DNA from: Bacteroidota bacterium
GTDB taxonomy: Bacteria > Bacteroidota > Bacteroidia > AKYH767-A > 2013-40CM-41-45
Length of the DNA stretch: 51,514 bases
Assembly: GCA_004295015.1 (NCBI GenBank)
Contig: SHNE01000047.1
Location: forward strand, 1-51,514
Direction: 5' to 3'
Each line of letters opens with the position of its first letter. The stretch's first letter is position 1. Below are positions 42,827 to 51,514 of the stretch, piece after piece. Under the pieces are notes generated by a model. That model searched no databases. It had not been told where the DNA came from and saw only the letters and a list, made by a program, of their open reading frames with translations. The position numbers and the translations under genes were made by a program.

Positions 42827-44113
42827 ATGAGAGGCCCTTTTAGTGCATGGATTTCTGTTTTTCTGAGATTCTCTTTGATGATTAGTCTGGTTTTTCTTTC
42901 CCATGATGGTTTTTCCCAATCTAAAAAGGAATTGCAGAACAAAAAGGCTCAGCTCCAAAAAGATATTGAATACACCAATAAATTACTCAGCCAGACTAAA
43001 AAGAACAAATCTGCTTCGCTGAACCAATTGGTCACCCTTAATAAAAAAATAAGCAAGCGCTCCGAATTGATCAATACAATTGCGACCGAGATAAATGGCG
43101 TTGATAAGGAGATCGGAAAGGTTAGCGGAAATATTGAAGAACTTAACCGGCAACTGAATAATTTAAAAAAGCAGTATACCGGAATGTTGTATTATGCATA
43201 CAAAAATCAGAATTCATATTCAAGGATGATGTTTATCTTCTCTGCCGAAGACTTTAATCAGGCCTGGAAGCGGATGAAGTATCTTCGTTTATTGAGCGAC
43301 TACCGCGTTCAGCAACGAAATATGATAGTTTCAGTTCAGGATTCTCTGAATGGCAAAAAACAAGTTTTGCAAAGTGTAAAACAAGACAAATCGAGTTTAT
43401 TGACAGTGCAGGAACAGCAGAAGCAACTTCTGGATAAGGAAAAAAAGGACCAGGTTAAAACTTTAAACTCTCTAACCAGTAAAGAAAAAAAGTACAGGAA
43501 TGATTTAAAGGCCAAACAAAAGCAGGAGCAATTACTGGCTACAAAGATTGAGAACATCATTCGGAAAGAAATTGAGATGGCACAGGAAGCTGCAAGAAAG
43601 AAAGCAGCCTCTTCAGTTACAGCGTCCACTTCAAAAAAGAAAATTGAAACAATAAGCAGTACGTCTGCATTGGCGAGCACACCCGAAGCAATTCGCCTTA
43701 GTAATAACTTCGAAAGTAATAAGGGCCGTTTACCGTGGCCGGTAGAGCAAGGTTTTATCAGCAGTTCTTTTGGAAGGCATACACACCCTTTATGGAGAGA
43801 TGTTGTTGTGAATAATAACGGAGTTGATATCAATTCTTCAAAGGGGGCGAAAGCACGTGCGGTTTTTGAAGGAACGGTTCTTCGCGTAATTATGGTAGTA
43901 GATAAATACGCCGTGCTTGTTCAGCATGGTGAGTACTTTACATTGTATTCCAACTTACAGGAAGTATACGTCAAATCAGGCGACAAGATTATCACCAAAG
44001 AAATTTTAGGGCTGGTACAAACTAACGAGGATGACGGCAAGACTGAAGTTCACCTTGAGATTTGGAAAGGGAGCAATAAAATGGATCCTGAGATTTGGTT
44101 GGCGAAAAATTAA
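42827..44113 (+). CDS. EnvC-like M23-family murein hydrolase activator
   Basis: The 428-aa protein starts at the ATG at 42827, giving a normal signal peptide ending in DGFSQ. A long coiled coil (about 30-270, rich in K/Q/E) is followed by an M23/LytM domain (about 305-428). Metal ligands are partly lost: the usual HxGxD is NNNGVDI (329-335), and YxHL is YSNL after H367, while H409 remains in VHLEIW. As in E. coli EnvC, it is therefore probably a non-catalytic activator of amidases in cell division. It closes the envelope gene block. Confidence 0.88.
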   Translation: MRGPFSAWISVFLRFSLMISLVFLSHDGFSQSKKELQNKKAQLQKDIEYTNKLLSQTKKNKSASLNQLVTLNKKISKRSELINTIATEINGVDKEIGKVSGNIEELNRQLNNLKKQYTGMLYYAYKNQNSYSRMMFIFSAEDFNQAWKRMKYLRLLSDYRVQQRNMIVSVQDSLNGKKQVLQSVKQDKSSLLTVQEQQKQLLDKEKKDQVKTLNSLTSKEKKYRNDLKAKQKQEQLLATKIENIIRKEIEMAQEAARKKAASSVTASTSKKKIETISSTSALASTPEAIRLSNNFESNKGRLPWPVEQGFISSSFGRHTHPLWRDVVVNNNGVDINSSKGAKARAVFEGTVLRVIMVVDKYAVLVQHGEYFTLYSNLQEVYVKSGDKIITKEILGLVQTNEDDGKTEVHLEIWKGSNKMDPEIWLAKN

Positions 44114-44972
44114 TTTTTGCTGAGGTTTTGAATTTTTATTTACCCGGTTGTGTTTTTTAATGATTAACTGCTCATCCGATCGGACTTTTTCTACGATTAG
44201 ATGTTTTGGTCTAAATCTATTCCAGATTCCATATTTGCTGCTTTTCGTATTTCTTGGCGATTAGTAATCGGAAGTTTCAATATTATACCATCAAAAAAAC
44301 ACACTAGAAAGGGTATCTTATTTTTATTTTTTTTTGTGGCAAGATTTTTTGGACTTATTGAGTAATACATTTGTAGTATCTCATTTTTATTTCCTTGACC
44401 GAAATTTTTGTAAAAACGGGTTTTGTTTTTTTTTATTACTTGTGAATTAATTAAATGCGAAATTTATATTCGATTTAAAAATCGGCCGAAAGCCTTTTCC
44501 CTATTGACTTTACAGAAAAGTATTTTTTATTTGCATTAATTAATTTACTATTGTATTTCTCTTTTATTTATTATCGAGTCTATTTAATAATATTCTTACA
44601 AAATATTATTTCGTAGTTTTTCAATTTAAGTATACGCTATAAATTTTATTTTACATGTTTTAGAATCTTACACTTCCAAGCTGAACGGAATTATCTCGCG
44701 CACATGAAACACAAAAGAATAAGCAGGAATAACCGAAGGATCAATATTTTTTCAAGGCCCAATTTTCAATGGTTGCATCAGATCCCCGATGGGATTATTT
44801 GATGAATTGAAAGTTAATTCTTCGTTTTTTAAGCTCGATTGCAGAAATTATCATTTGATGCGTTTTTATCTTTTTGCGATAAACGGCAAGAGATTTTTCG
44901 CCATTCTTAAATCCTGAATTTTGTAATTGTACCAAAGACACAACACAATAATCTAACATAAATTAACCTAAA
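44114..44972. other. AT-rich 859-bp spacer upstream of the second giant gene
   Basis: No open frame or RNA gene was recognised. The stretch is markedly AT-rich with several A/T runs and weak short palindromes such as TCCGATCGGA (about 44174). It probably contains the promoter and a long leader of the giant gene that begins at 44973. No strong terminator was found after the EnvC-like gene. Confidence 0.55.
44366..44373 (+). promoter_or_regulatory. Possible -7 box in the AT-rich spacer
   Basis: TACATTTG fits TAnnTTTG, but the nearest TTG elements are at poor distances (14 or 29 bp). If used, the leader to 44973 would be about 600 nt, so a nearer promoter may exist. Confidence 0.25.
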
Positions 44973-47900
44973 ATGACACACACTTCTACACTACAAGTCA
45001 GTAATTTTTTGATGAAGGCAGGCATCATTTTGTTTGTGACCTTTGGGTCAGTTACAAATTGGCTCTTCCCAAAGAAAGACTCCGGAATCAGAATTAGAAA
45101 AATAACAATGGTATTAGTAGCTGTTGCTATTTTATTTTTTAGTGGAACTGAGAAAAGCTATGCTGTAACTCCGGTGCCAATGTCCTCACAAATTGGCCTC
45201 ACTTATACTGAAGATTTTGGAGACGTTGGGAATTGGGGAAACAATTTTACCGGTGGAGTTGGTGCCGGTGCCTGGTCCTCATACCCTGTCACGACAGGTG
45301 GTTCTGCGAATGATGGAATCAGAACCACTAAATCTTCAGCAACTTTCGTGAGCGGAACTTCCGGAGGAATTCAGAGAGGTACAGGTGCATTGGTGTTTTT
45401 ATCAACCGGAAGCGGTGCCACTTCAGAAGCGGTAGCCGCTGATATTTTGTTTGACTTTACAGGAGTGAATGCAGGTAGTTTATCATTCGACTGGATTGCT
45501 GTTGATAACAGTGGAGGGACTCGACCGGCTTCCTTAAGAGTTTTTTGGAGTGTTGACAATTCAACTTTCACAGAAATTACTTCAGGACAAATAATTGATG
45601 TACTCAGCCCGGCATCCGGTTCGATTACGACTATTTCATTGCCATCTGCCTTTAATAATTCTTCTACTGCAAGACTTAGATTTTATGAACATGCAGGGAC
45701 AGTAACCGGATCTGGAAATCGAGACAAGATTTCGATTGATAACTTAGTGGTAACAGCTACCATTGCCTTAGGTCCGCCTACTGTAACTACACCCACCGAG
45801 AGCTCAATTGGAAGTACCACCGCAACTCTAGGTGGAGATGTTACCGGAGACGGTGGCAGTGCACTTACAGCAAGTGGTGTTGTTTGGAGTGTAACTTCAG
45901 TAAATGCAAGTCCGACAATTGGTGGAACAGGTGTAACTGATGTTGCTGGTCCGGGAACATTGGGTGTTTTTACTGTGAATGCAACAGGAATGCCTTCAAG
46001 TACCCAGATTAGTTATTCTGCCTATGCTTCAAATGCGAATGGAACTACTTATACAAGTCCGACTACGTTTACTACATTACCTCCCGGTGTGATGTTACCT
46101 CCGGCATTAATTGCAGTTATTGCTACTGTCGATGCTAATTTTGACATTACCTATACAGATGATCCTTCCTGGAGATCAGCCGTTTCGAGTGTTATGTATG
46201 GTGCTACAACTTTAAATCTTGGTACTGATTATACATTGGCTGCAGGAATACTTACTTTAAAGCCAAGTGGAAATGCAGCGTTACAAGTTACAGGAACTGA
46301 AACTGTAACAGTCGTTGCCACAGGTTACAGTGATGCAACGGTAAGTCAAAGCATTGGAGCCGGAGCAGACAGTTACCTTGAAATGATTGTTGAGCCAACA
46401 GATCCTGCAGTGAATGGCAATGATCTGACTACCCAGCCTTCTGTATTAATAAAAGACCAATACGGGAATGCCACTTCAAGCACTGCAACAGTAACTGCAA
46501 CGACAGGAGCTGGTGCATGGACACCTACAGGAAATACCACAGCTAACGGAGTTTCCGGAACAGCAACATTTAGCGGGTTAAGCGCAACAAGCGCCGCAGC
46601 TGTTACCGGAGCAACTATCATTTTTACAAGTCCCGGCTTAACATCAGCCACCTCAGCCGCTTTTGATATCCCTGCACCACTTTTACCTGCTGATCATATG
46701 ATTTTTGTTTCTGTTCCAACGACAGGTATTACAGGACATAATGTAAGTTCTTTTCAGGTACATGCACTTCGTCCGGATAATTCAGTTGATAATACCTACA
46801 CAGGTAGTGTTTCTATAACAATAGCTACCGGAGGAGGAAGTTTAACAGGTACAACAACCAAGAGTTGTTTTGCAGGAGTTGCAACATTTAATGATCTTCA
46901 ATTTGATGCCGGAGATTCTTATACATTAAATGCTAATTCAGGCTCTTTCAGTCAAATTATTAGCAGTAGTATCTTAATCAGACCTGCTATTGCCAGCTGG
47001 GACTTCGAAGGAATATCTGCATCTAATACAGGCACAACATTAATTCTTAGTTCGGGATCACCAATCGCAGACGCAGGGTTCCAGACAGCCGGTTCCGCAT
47101 TCACAGGGGAGCATGCAAGTGCCTCGACTGTTTGGTCAGATCCGGCAGGAAATGGTTCTGCAAATTCAATCAGTTCAAATAACTGGTCGATAGGGGACTA
47201 TTATCAGTTCCTCGTTGACCTGAGTAATTATCAGAACATATTTTTAAATTTCGATCAATTGGGAAGTGGTTCAGGTCCGGCCGACTTTAAAGTACAGTAT
47301 AGTACAGACGGAGTAAGCTTTTCCGATTTTGCTTCTAACAACTATAGCCTGGGTAACACCAGCTGGCATTCATATGAATTTGATCTTAGTTCGATCACAG
47401 CTTTGAATGGAGCTTCAACTGCATATATTCGTCTCGTAAATACCACAACTGTTTCCAACTCCGGTGGAATCGTTGGGACTGGTGGAACAGGCAGGGTAGA
47501 TAACGTTGTCCTTTCCGGTACATGCGGCATTACTTGTCAAAACGGTGGAACTGCAACTCCGGCTTGCGGATGTAATTGTCTTTCCGGTTATTCAGGAGTG
47601 TTTTGTGAAATTGCTCCATGTTCTCCACCGGCAGCACCAACAGGTGCAAGTGCTCAATCTTTTTGTGGCGCTGCTACGGTGTCAAGCCTTACGGCAACAG
47701 GAACCGGAATCATCTGGTATGATATGGCAATTGGAGGAACTGCTTATGTAGGTACCGATCCATTGGTAAATGGAAATCATTACTATGCCTCACAAACTGT
47801 AAGTGGTTGTGAGAGCACATCCCGTTTGGATGTAACAGCCACATTAACTGTAATTGTGGCAACCAACACAAATACTGCAATCAGTTATTGTACGATCCAG

Positions 47901-50900
47901 TCAGCGATCAATGATGCGTTGACATTGAACGGTCATACCATTACGGTAGCTGCAGGCACCTACGATGAGGACGTGAACATCAACAAATCGATCAGTCTGC
48001 TTGGAGCTGGTGCAGGTAGCACTACTATCCGCGGAATTTTCGGAGGTGATGGAGCTACGGTTCGTATTGCAGCGAGCAATATTGAAGTAGCCGGCTTTAC
48101 CATTACACGTCTTGGAAACAACACGACAGACTGGAACCTTGCCACATTGAATTCAACGGGTATCGGAATCCAGGGCGCTCATATCGGAAGCTTAATCCGG
48201 GATAATAATATCGTAGGTAACCGTACGGGAATAGATGTGAACAACAGTTCCAGCCATACTTTCCGTAACAATACGATCAACGATAACCGCACGGGATTAA
48301 TCTTCCGTAACGTGACAGATAACCTGACAATCATTGAAAACGAGATCAAGGCTAACTGGACTGTGGGAGTGTTGTTCTTAGATGCAAGCAGTGGATCAAA
48401 TGTTCCGTTGCAGACAGCTTTGAATTGTAACATCAGCAGTAACGATATCAGTGGAAACTGGTATGGTCAGATTGTGGATCGCCAGACAGGTGGATCATTA
48501 CCTGCACCGGGAGCAAACTTAAAGAGCTTCACGTGTAACTGGCTTGGTACAACATCACCGTCAGTATCAACAGCAAACAGTGCAGAGCCGGGATACGCAG
48601 CACAGATTCCTGTAGCCTACGGCGGAACAGCTGTAGCACCGGGCGGACAGCCGGATATCTTAGGAGCAGCATCAGCGAACATCGTATACATCCCGATGCT
48701 TACATCAGGAAGTGATTTGAACGTAGAGACAACACCGGGACGAGGAACTTATGGCTTCCAGCCATCGGTTTCCTGTTCGGCACCATGTGCTTTGATGGTA
48801 TCAACTTCAACAACCGGCGCAAATTGTCCATCATTAAATGATGGAACAGCAAGTGTATCTGTTACAAGTGGCGGAACAGGAAGTTATACATACCTCTGGT
48901 CAAACGGAGCAACAACAGCAACAGCCGGTGGTCTTGTCGTGGGAACCTATACAGTAACAGTTACTGATTTGAACGGGTGCACAGCAACAGGCAGTGCCAC
49001 GGTAACATCCAGCCCTTCTGTCCCTGTGCATAATCAAACAAGTGGTTTAGACTATTGTACTATTCAATCAGCCATTGACGCCGTAGCAACTACAAATGGA
49101 GATGTAATCACTATTGATGCAGGCACCTATAATGAAAATGTAAACCTTAACAAAGGAGTTACACTTCAAGGTAGCGGTCCGGGATCAACGATACTCACAC
49201 CATCAGTTGGCTGTTCGGGTAATGGTGTAACCATGAGTGCGAATAATTCAAAAGTTAAGAACCTTACAGTAACGAATTACACCTATGGTATCGCAGTATC
49301 AAGTACGGGATCGGAAATAGATAATGTATACATGAATGCAAACTGCACTGCAGGTCTTGAACTTAGTTCAGGAGCAACAACATTATCCGTTACCAATTCA
49401 CGCTTGAATAATAATACATCTCTGGGCTTCCGTAAAGGAACAGCCGCTGTAGTATCAGGATTCACAATGGATAATTGTGAAGTCACCGGTAACTTACAGG
49501 GATGTTTCATTGCCAAGAACAATGGAGCGGGCGGTACATTTAATAATGTATCCATCAGTAATTCAAACTTCAGTAATAACCTTATCAAGGGAATGTATTT
49601 TGAAGCTTTGAGCAATGCAACGTTTGATAACATTACGATGAATAATAGTGGAACGGATGCTACTTACGGGTTCAACAATGGTATTGATATCAATTTAAAG
49701 TATGGTTCCTATACCAATATCATCATTGAAAACTCATCGATCACCAATTGCGGATCCACAGGAACCGCCACGGATGTTAACAACCCGGCCGCCATCGCCG
49801 TGAAGGCACGGGACGATAGTCCTTCTTATAGTGGTAATCCGGCATCACTAAATGGTTTCACACTGAGAAACACCTTTGTGAGCGGACCGAACAACGGATT
49901 GCGCTTTGGTGAATTCAATAAGGTGAATACTACACCAACAGGGATTACAGTAACTGATAACCATTTTGGAAACGGGTATAGTAATAAGGCAGTCTTAAAT
50001 ACGACATCCAATGCATCGATCAGTATCAGCTGTAACTGGTATGGAGTAACATCTGCACCTGCCGTAGCAGCCTTACACTCCAATATAGCCTCATTCACTC
50101 CATACTTAACAGGTGGATCTGATGCTTCAGGAAATGCAGGATTCCAACCGGCTTCAGTTTGTACGCCAACTTGTGCCTTGATGGTATCGACCTCATCCAC
50201 AGATGCAGCATGTCCTTCATTGAATAACGGTACAGCAAGTGTAACGATCACCGGTGGTGGCGTAGGACCTTACACATACTTATGGTCTAACGCAGCCACT
50301 ACGGCAACAGCTACAGGACTTACAGCAGGTACTTATACTGTAACAGTAACAGATGATAATGGATGTACAGCCACAGGCAGTGCAACGGTATCAAGCCTAT
50401 CAGTGACTAACACGACTTTGTCAACTTCATACACTACTATACAGGCAGCCATCAATGCAGCAACTGCGGGAGATGTAATTGAAGTATGTGCCGGCACATA
50501 CGCAGAGAACATAACAATCAACAAAGCGCTTACATTAAATGGAGCTAACGCTAATGCATCCTGCGGAAGCAGAGCAGCAGAGTCAATCCTTGCACCATCA
50601 AGTGGAACGGCAGTGACCATCACTGCCTCAGGTGTAACGGTTAATGGATTTGAGATGACAGCACCCTCAGCAGTTTATGCAGTAGTGTGTGGAAACACAT
50701 CCAACACCAGTGTGATCTTTAATAATATCCATGACATCGGAACTACAGTAACCAATGCCAATGTTCATGCGATCAATTATTCTGTATCCAACTCACCGGC
50801 GGCAACGACTAATGTGACGATCTCAGACAACTGTATCAATAACATCAGCTCAACATTACTAAGCGGCTGGAGCGCCAGTGCAATCGGTATCCTTCAATCT

Positions 50901-51514
50901 CCTTCAACAGGAAGCTTGACAGGCCTGAACATAGAGCGTAACCTGATCAGCAACGTGAACGTGAACACAGGCAACTGGCCAACAGGCAAGATCGCCTATG
51001 GTATCCAGATTAACGTGGGTGGAAACGGCAGCTACCTGACTAACGGAAAAGTTGTCAATGCTTCGATTAAAGACAATGAGTTATCTAATATCGGAGGCTT
51101 CATCGCTACAGGTATCGCACTGGAAGGAAACACAGAGGACGCGGTAGTTGAGAACAACTCGGTAGCTAATCTGTCAGGCCGTAAACTGGATGTAAGATCC
51201 GGTGGAGGTTATGACTTAAGCGGCCTTAAAGTGGAGAACAACCGTTACGTAGGAACGTTGACAGTAAGAAATAACAGCTTCCGGACAAATACCTTTATCC
51301 ATAACGGCACACCAAACTTAGGATATGCAGTATCGAACTATGTCTTATCAAGTGTAGGAACTCTTACACTGGAGTGTAACTGGTTTGGCACAGCGATCAA
51401 CAGTGAGATCCAGGATAACGTAACACTGACCGGCAAGATCTTCAGTAAGGATCTTTGTACTACAGTGTATGCACCATACCGCACCAATGGAACAGATGCA
51501 AGCGCATCGATTGG
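44973..51514 (+). CDS. Giant secreted beta-helix/SprB mosaic protein (3' end outside window)
   Basis: An open frame of 2180 codons runs without a stop to the window end. A signal peptide at about 46-64 ends in KSYA and follows an unusual extension that has its own hydrophobic segment (11-32); an ATG at 45108 is an alternative start. Regions in order: jelly-roll-like (78-265), Fn3-like (266-370), DUF1533-like (378-463), two Ig/Big-type domains (466-668), another carbohydrate-binding-like beta-sandwich (672-848), an EGF-like Cys-rich stretch (849-884), an Ig-like domain (885-963), then three right-handed beta-helix regions (963-1263, 1350-1727, 1810-end) separated by SprB-like modules (1268-1350, 1727-1810). 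A surface adhesin or polysaccharide-binding role is likely; secretion by T9SS is an inference. Confidence 0.85.
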   Translation, partial: MTHTSTLQVSNFLMKAGIILFVTFGSVTNWLFPKKDSGIRIRKITMVLVAVAILFFSGTEKSYAVTPVPMSSQIGLTYTEDFGDVGNWGNNFTGGVGAGAWSSYPVTTGGSANDGIRTTKSSATFVSGTSGGIQRGTGALVFLSTGSGATSEAVAADILFDFTGVNAGSLSFDWIAVDNSGGTRPASLRVFWSVDNSTFTEITSGQIIDVLSPASGSITTISLPSAFNNSSTARLRFYEHAGTVTGSGNRDKISIDNLVVTATIALGPPTVTTPTESSIGSTTATLGGDVTGDGGSALTASGVVWSVTSVNASPTIGGTGVTDVAGPGTLGVFTVNATGMPSSTQISYSAYASNANGTTYTSPTTFTTLPPGVMLPPALIAVIATVDANFDITYTDDPSWRSAVSSVMYGATTLNLGTDYTLAAGILTLKPSGNAALQVTGTETVTVVATGYSDATVSQSIGAGADSYLEMIVEPTDPAVNGNDLTTQPSVLIKDQYGNATSSTATVTATTGAGAWTPTGNTTANGVSGTATFSGLSATSAAAVTGATIIFTSPGLTSATSAAFDIPAPLLPADHMIFVSVPTTGITGHNVSSFQVHALRPDNSVDNTYTGSVSITIATGGGSLTGTTTKSCFAGVATFNDLQFDAGDSYTLNANSGSFSQIISSSILIRPAIASWDFEGISASNTGTTLILSSGSPIADAGFQTAGSAFTGEHASASTVWSDPAGNGSANSISSNNWSIGDYYQFLVDLSNYQNIFLNFDQLGSGSGPADFKVQYSTDGVSFSDFASNNYSLGNTSWHSYEFDLSSITALNGASTAYIRLVNTTTVSNSGGIVGTGGTGRVDNVVLSGTCGITCQNGGTATPACGCNCLSGYSGVFCEIAPCSPPAAPTGASAQSFCGAATVSSLTATGTGIIWYDMAIGGTAYVGTDPLVNGNHYYASQTVSGCESTSRLDVTATLTVIVATNTNTAISYCTIQSAINDALTLNGHTITVAAGTYDEDVNINKSISLLGAGAGSTTIRGIFGGDGATVRIAASNIEVAGFTITRLGNNTTDWNLATLNSTGIGIQGAHIGSLIRDNNIVGNRTGIDVNNSSSHTFRNNTINDNRTGLIFRNVTDNLTIIENEIKANWTVGVLFLDASSGSNVPLQTALNCNISSNDISGNWYGQIVDRQTGGSLPAPGANLKSFTCNWLGTTSPSVSTANSAEPGYAAQIPVAYGGTAVAPGGQPDILGAASANIVYIPMLTSGSDLNVETTPGRGTYGFQPSVSCSAPCALMVSTSTTGANCPSLNDGTASVSVTSGGTGSYTYLWSNGATTATAGGLVVGTYTVTVTDLNGCTATGSATVTSSPSVPVHNQTSGLDYCTIQSAIDAVATTNGDVITIDAGTYNENVNLNKGVTLQGSGPGSTILTPSVGCSGNGVTMSANNSKVKNLTVTNYTYGIAVSSTGSEIDNVYMNANCTAGLELSSGATTLSVTNSRLNNNTSLGFRKGTAAVVSGFTMDNCEVTGNLQGCFIAKNNGAGGTFNNVSISNSNFSNNLIKGMYFEALSNATFDNITMNNSGTDATYGFNNGIDINLKYGSYTNIIIENSSITNCGSTGTATDVNNPAAIAVKARDDSPSYSGNPASLNGFTLRNTFVSGPNNGLRFGEFNKVNTTPTGITVTDNHFGNGYSNKAVLNTTSNASISISCNWYGVTSAPAVAALHSNIASFTPYLTGGSDASGNAGFQPASVCTPTCALMVSTSSTDAACPSLNNGTASVTITGGGVGPYTYLWSNAATTATATGLTAGTYTVTVTDDNGCTATGSATVSSLSVTNTTLSTSYTTIQAAINAATAGDVIEVCAGTYAENITINKALTLNGANANASCGSRAAESILAPSSGTAVTITASGVTVNGFEMTAPSAVYAVVCGNTSNTSVIFNNIHDIGTTVTNANVHAINYSVSNSPAATTNVTISDNCINNISSTLLSGWSASAIGILQSPSTGSLTGLNIERNLISNVNVNTGNWPTGKIAYGIQINVGGNGSYLTNGKVVNASIKDNELSNIGGFIATGIALEGNTEDAVVENNSVANLSGRKLDVRSGGGYDLSGLKVENNRYVGTLTVRNNSFRTNTFIHNGTPNLGYAVSNYVLSSVGTLTLECNWFGTAINSEIQDNVTLTGKIFSKDLCTTVYAPYRTNGTDASASI
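48533..51389 (+). repeat. Repeated beta-helix + SprB module inside the second giant gene
   Basis: Each beta-helix closes with a CNWxG motif (CNWLG at 48533, CNWYG at 50031, CNWFG at 51375). The first two are followed by a segment ending in GFQPSVSC or GFQPASVC and then a SprB-like module beginning CALMVSTS, at about 48787 and 50171. The spacings are about 1498 and 1344 bp for the CNW motif. Confidence 0.75.

Noticed and set aside
46373..50623. Several antisense frames of 60-140 aa
   Set aside because: They lie opposite the second giant gene and arise from its codon bias; the sequences are low complexity.

Overview
The window reads as a chromosomal segment of a Bacteroidota bacterium, most likely an environmental lineage near Chitinophagales or Sphingobacteriales; the rank below phylum is a guess. 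The evidence is phylum-typical families (DUF2480, IPExxxVDY, DUF4292, SprB-repeat giant surface proteins), TAnnTTTG-type promoter boxes, AT-rich spacers, weak Shine-Dalgarno signals and several TTG starts. No tRNA, rRNA, CRISPR array, prophage or transposase gene was seen.

Layout. 1-360: non-coding, with short palindromic repeats of the family GCCACGAATGCACGAATA. 361-1407 (-): thiL. 1727-8401 (+): a complete SUF iron-sulfur cluster operon (A-type carrier, sufB, sufC, sufD, sufS, sufE, sufT-like, DUF2480) behind one good promoter. 8502-11194 (+): lysA and a LutB-like ferredoxin-type protein without its usual LutA/LutC partners, ending in a terminator shared with the convergent neighbour. 11296-19092 (-): a 2598-residue secreted mosaic protein. 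19344-22238 (-): a small unknown protein and two paralogous PAS-LuxR regulators. 22336-29967 (-): housekeeping genes (M42 peptidase, pyk, IPExxxVDY, rnc, fabF, acpP, PiT phosphate transporter and its DUF47 partner). 30082-36589 (+): purN, a very large NtrY-like sensor kinase, a stand-alone B12-binding protein, a crotonase, a small protein with a caspase/CHAT-like His-Cys pair, and acylphosphatase. 36714-44113 (+): an envelope block (flippase, dut, sugar nucleotidyltransferase, TPR lipoprotein, DUF4292 lipoprotein, EnvC-like protein). 44114-44972: AT-rich spacer. 44973-window end (+): a second giant secreted protein, still open at the edge.

How it fits together. The SUF genes form one machine: SufS/SufE mobilise sulfur, SufBCD is the scaffold, and the A-type carrier and SufT deliver clusters, possibly to proteins such as the neighbouring LutB. 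acpP, fabF and rnc form the common fatty-acid/RNase III block. PiT and DUF47 form a phosphate transport pair. The envelope block supplies polysaccharide export, sugar activation, lipoproteins and control of wall cleavage.

Most interesting parts: (i) the first giant protein is built from a roughly 1.72-kb super-repeat present three times, with a DNRLRE-like domain inserted inside one SprB repeat and a dockerin-like Ca-binding C-terminus; (ii) the second giant protein alternates beta-helices and SprB modules; (iii) the 189-aa CHAT-like protein next to acylphosphatase; (iv) TIR-bounded elements of about 117 bp. I did not find a clear multi-gene undescribed system; the closest candidates are the CHAT-like protein and the pairing of tandem PAS-LuxR regulators with the first giant surface protein.
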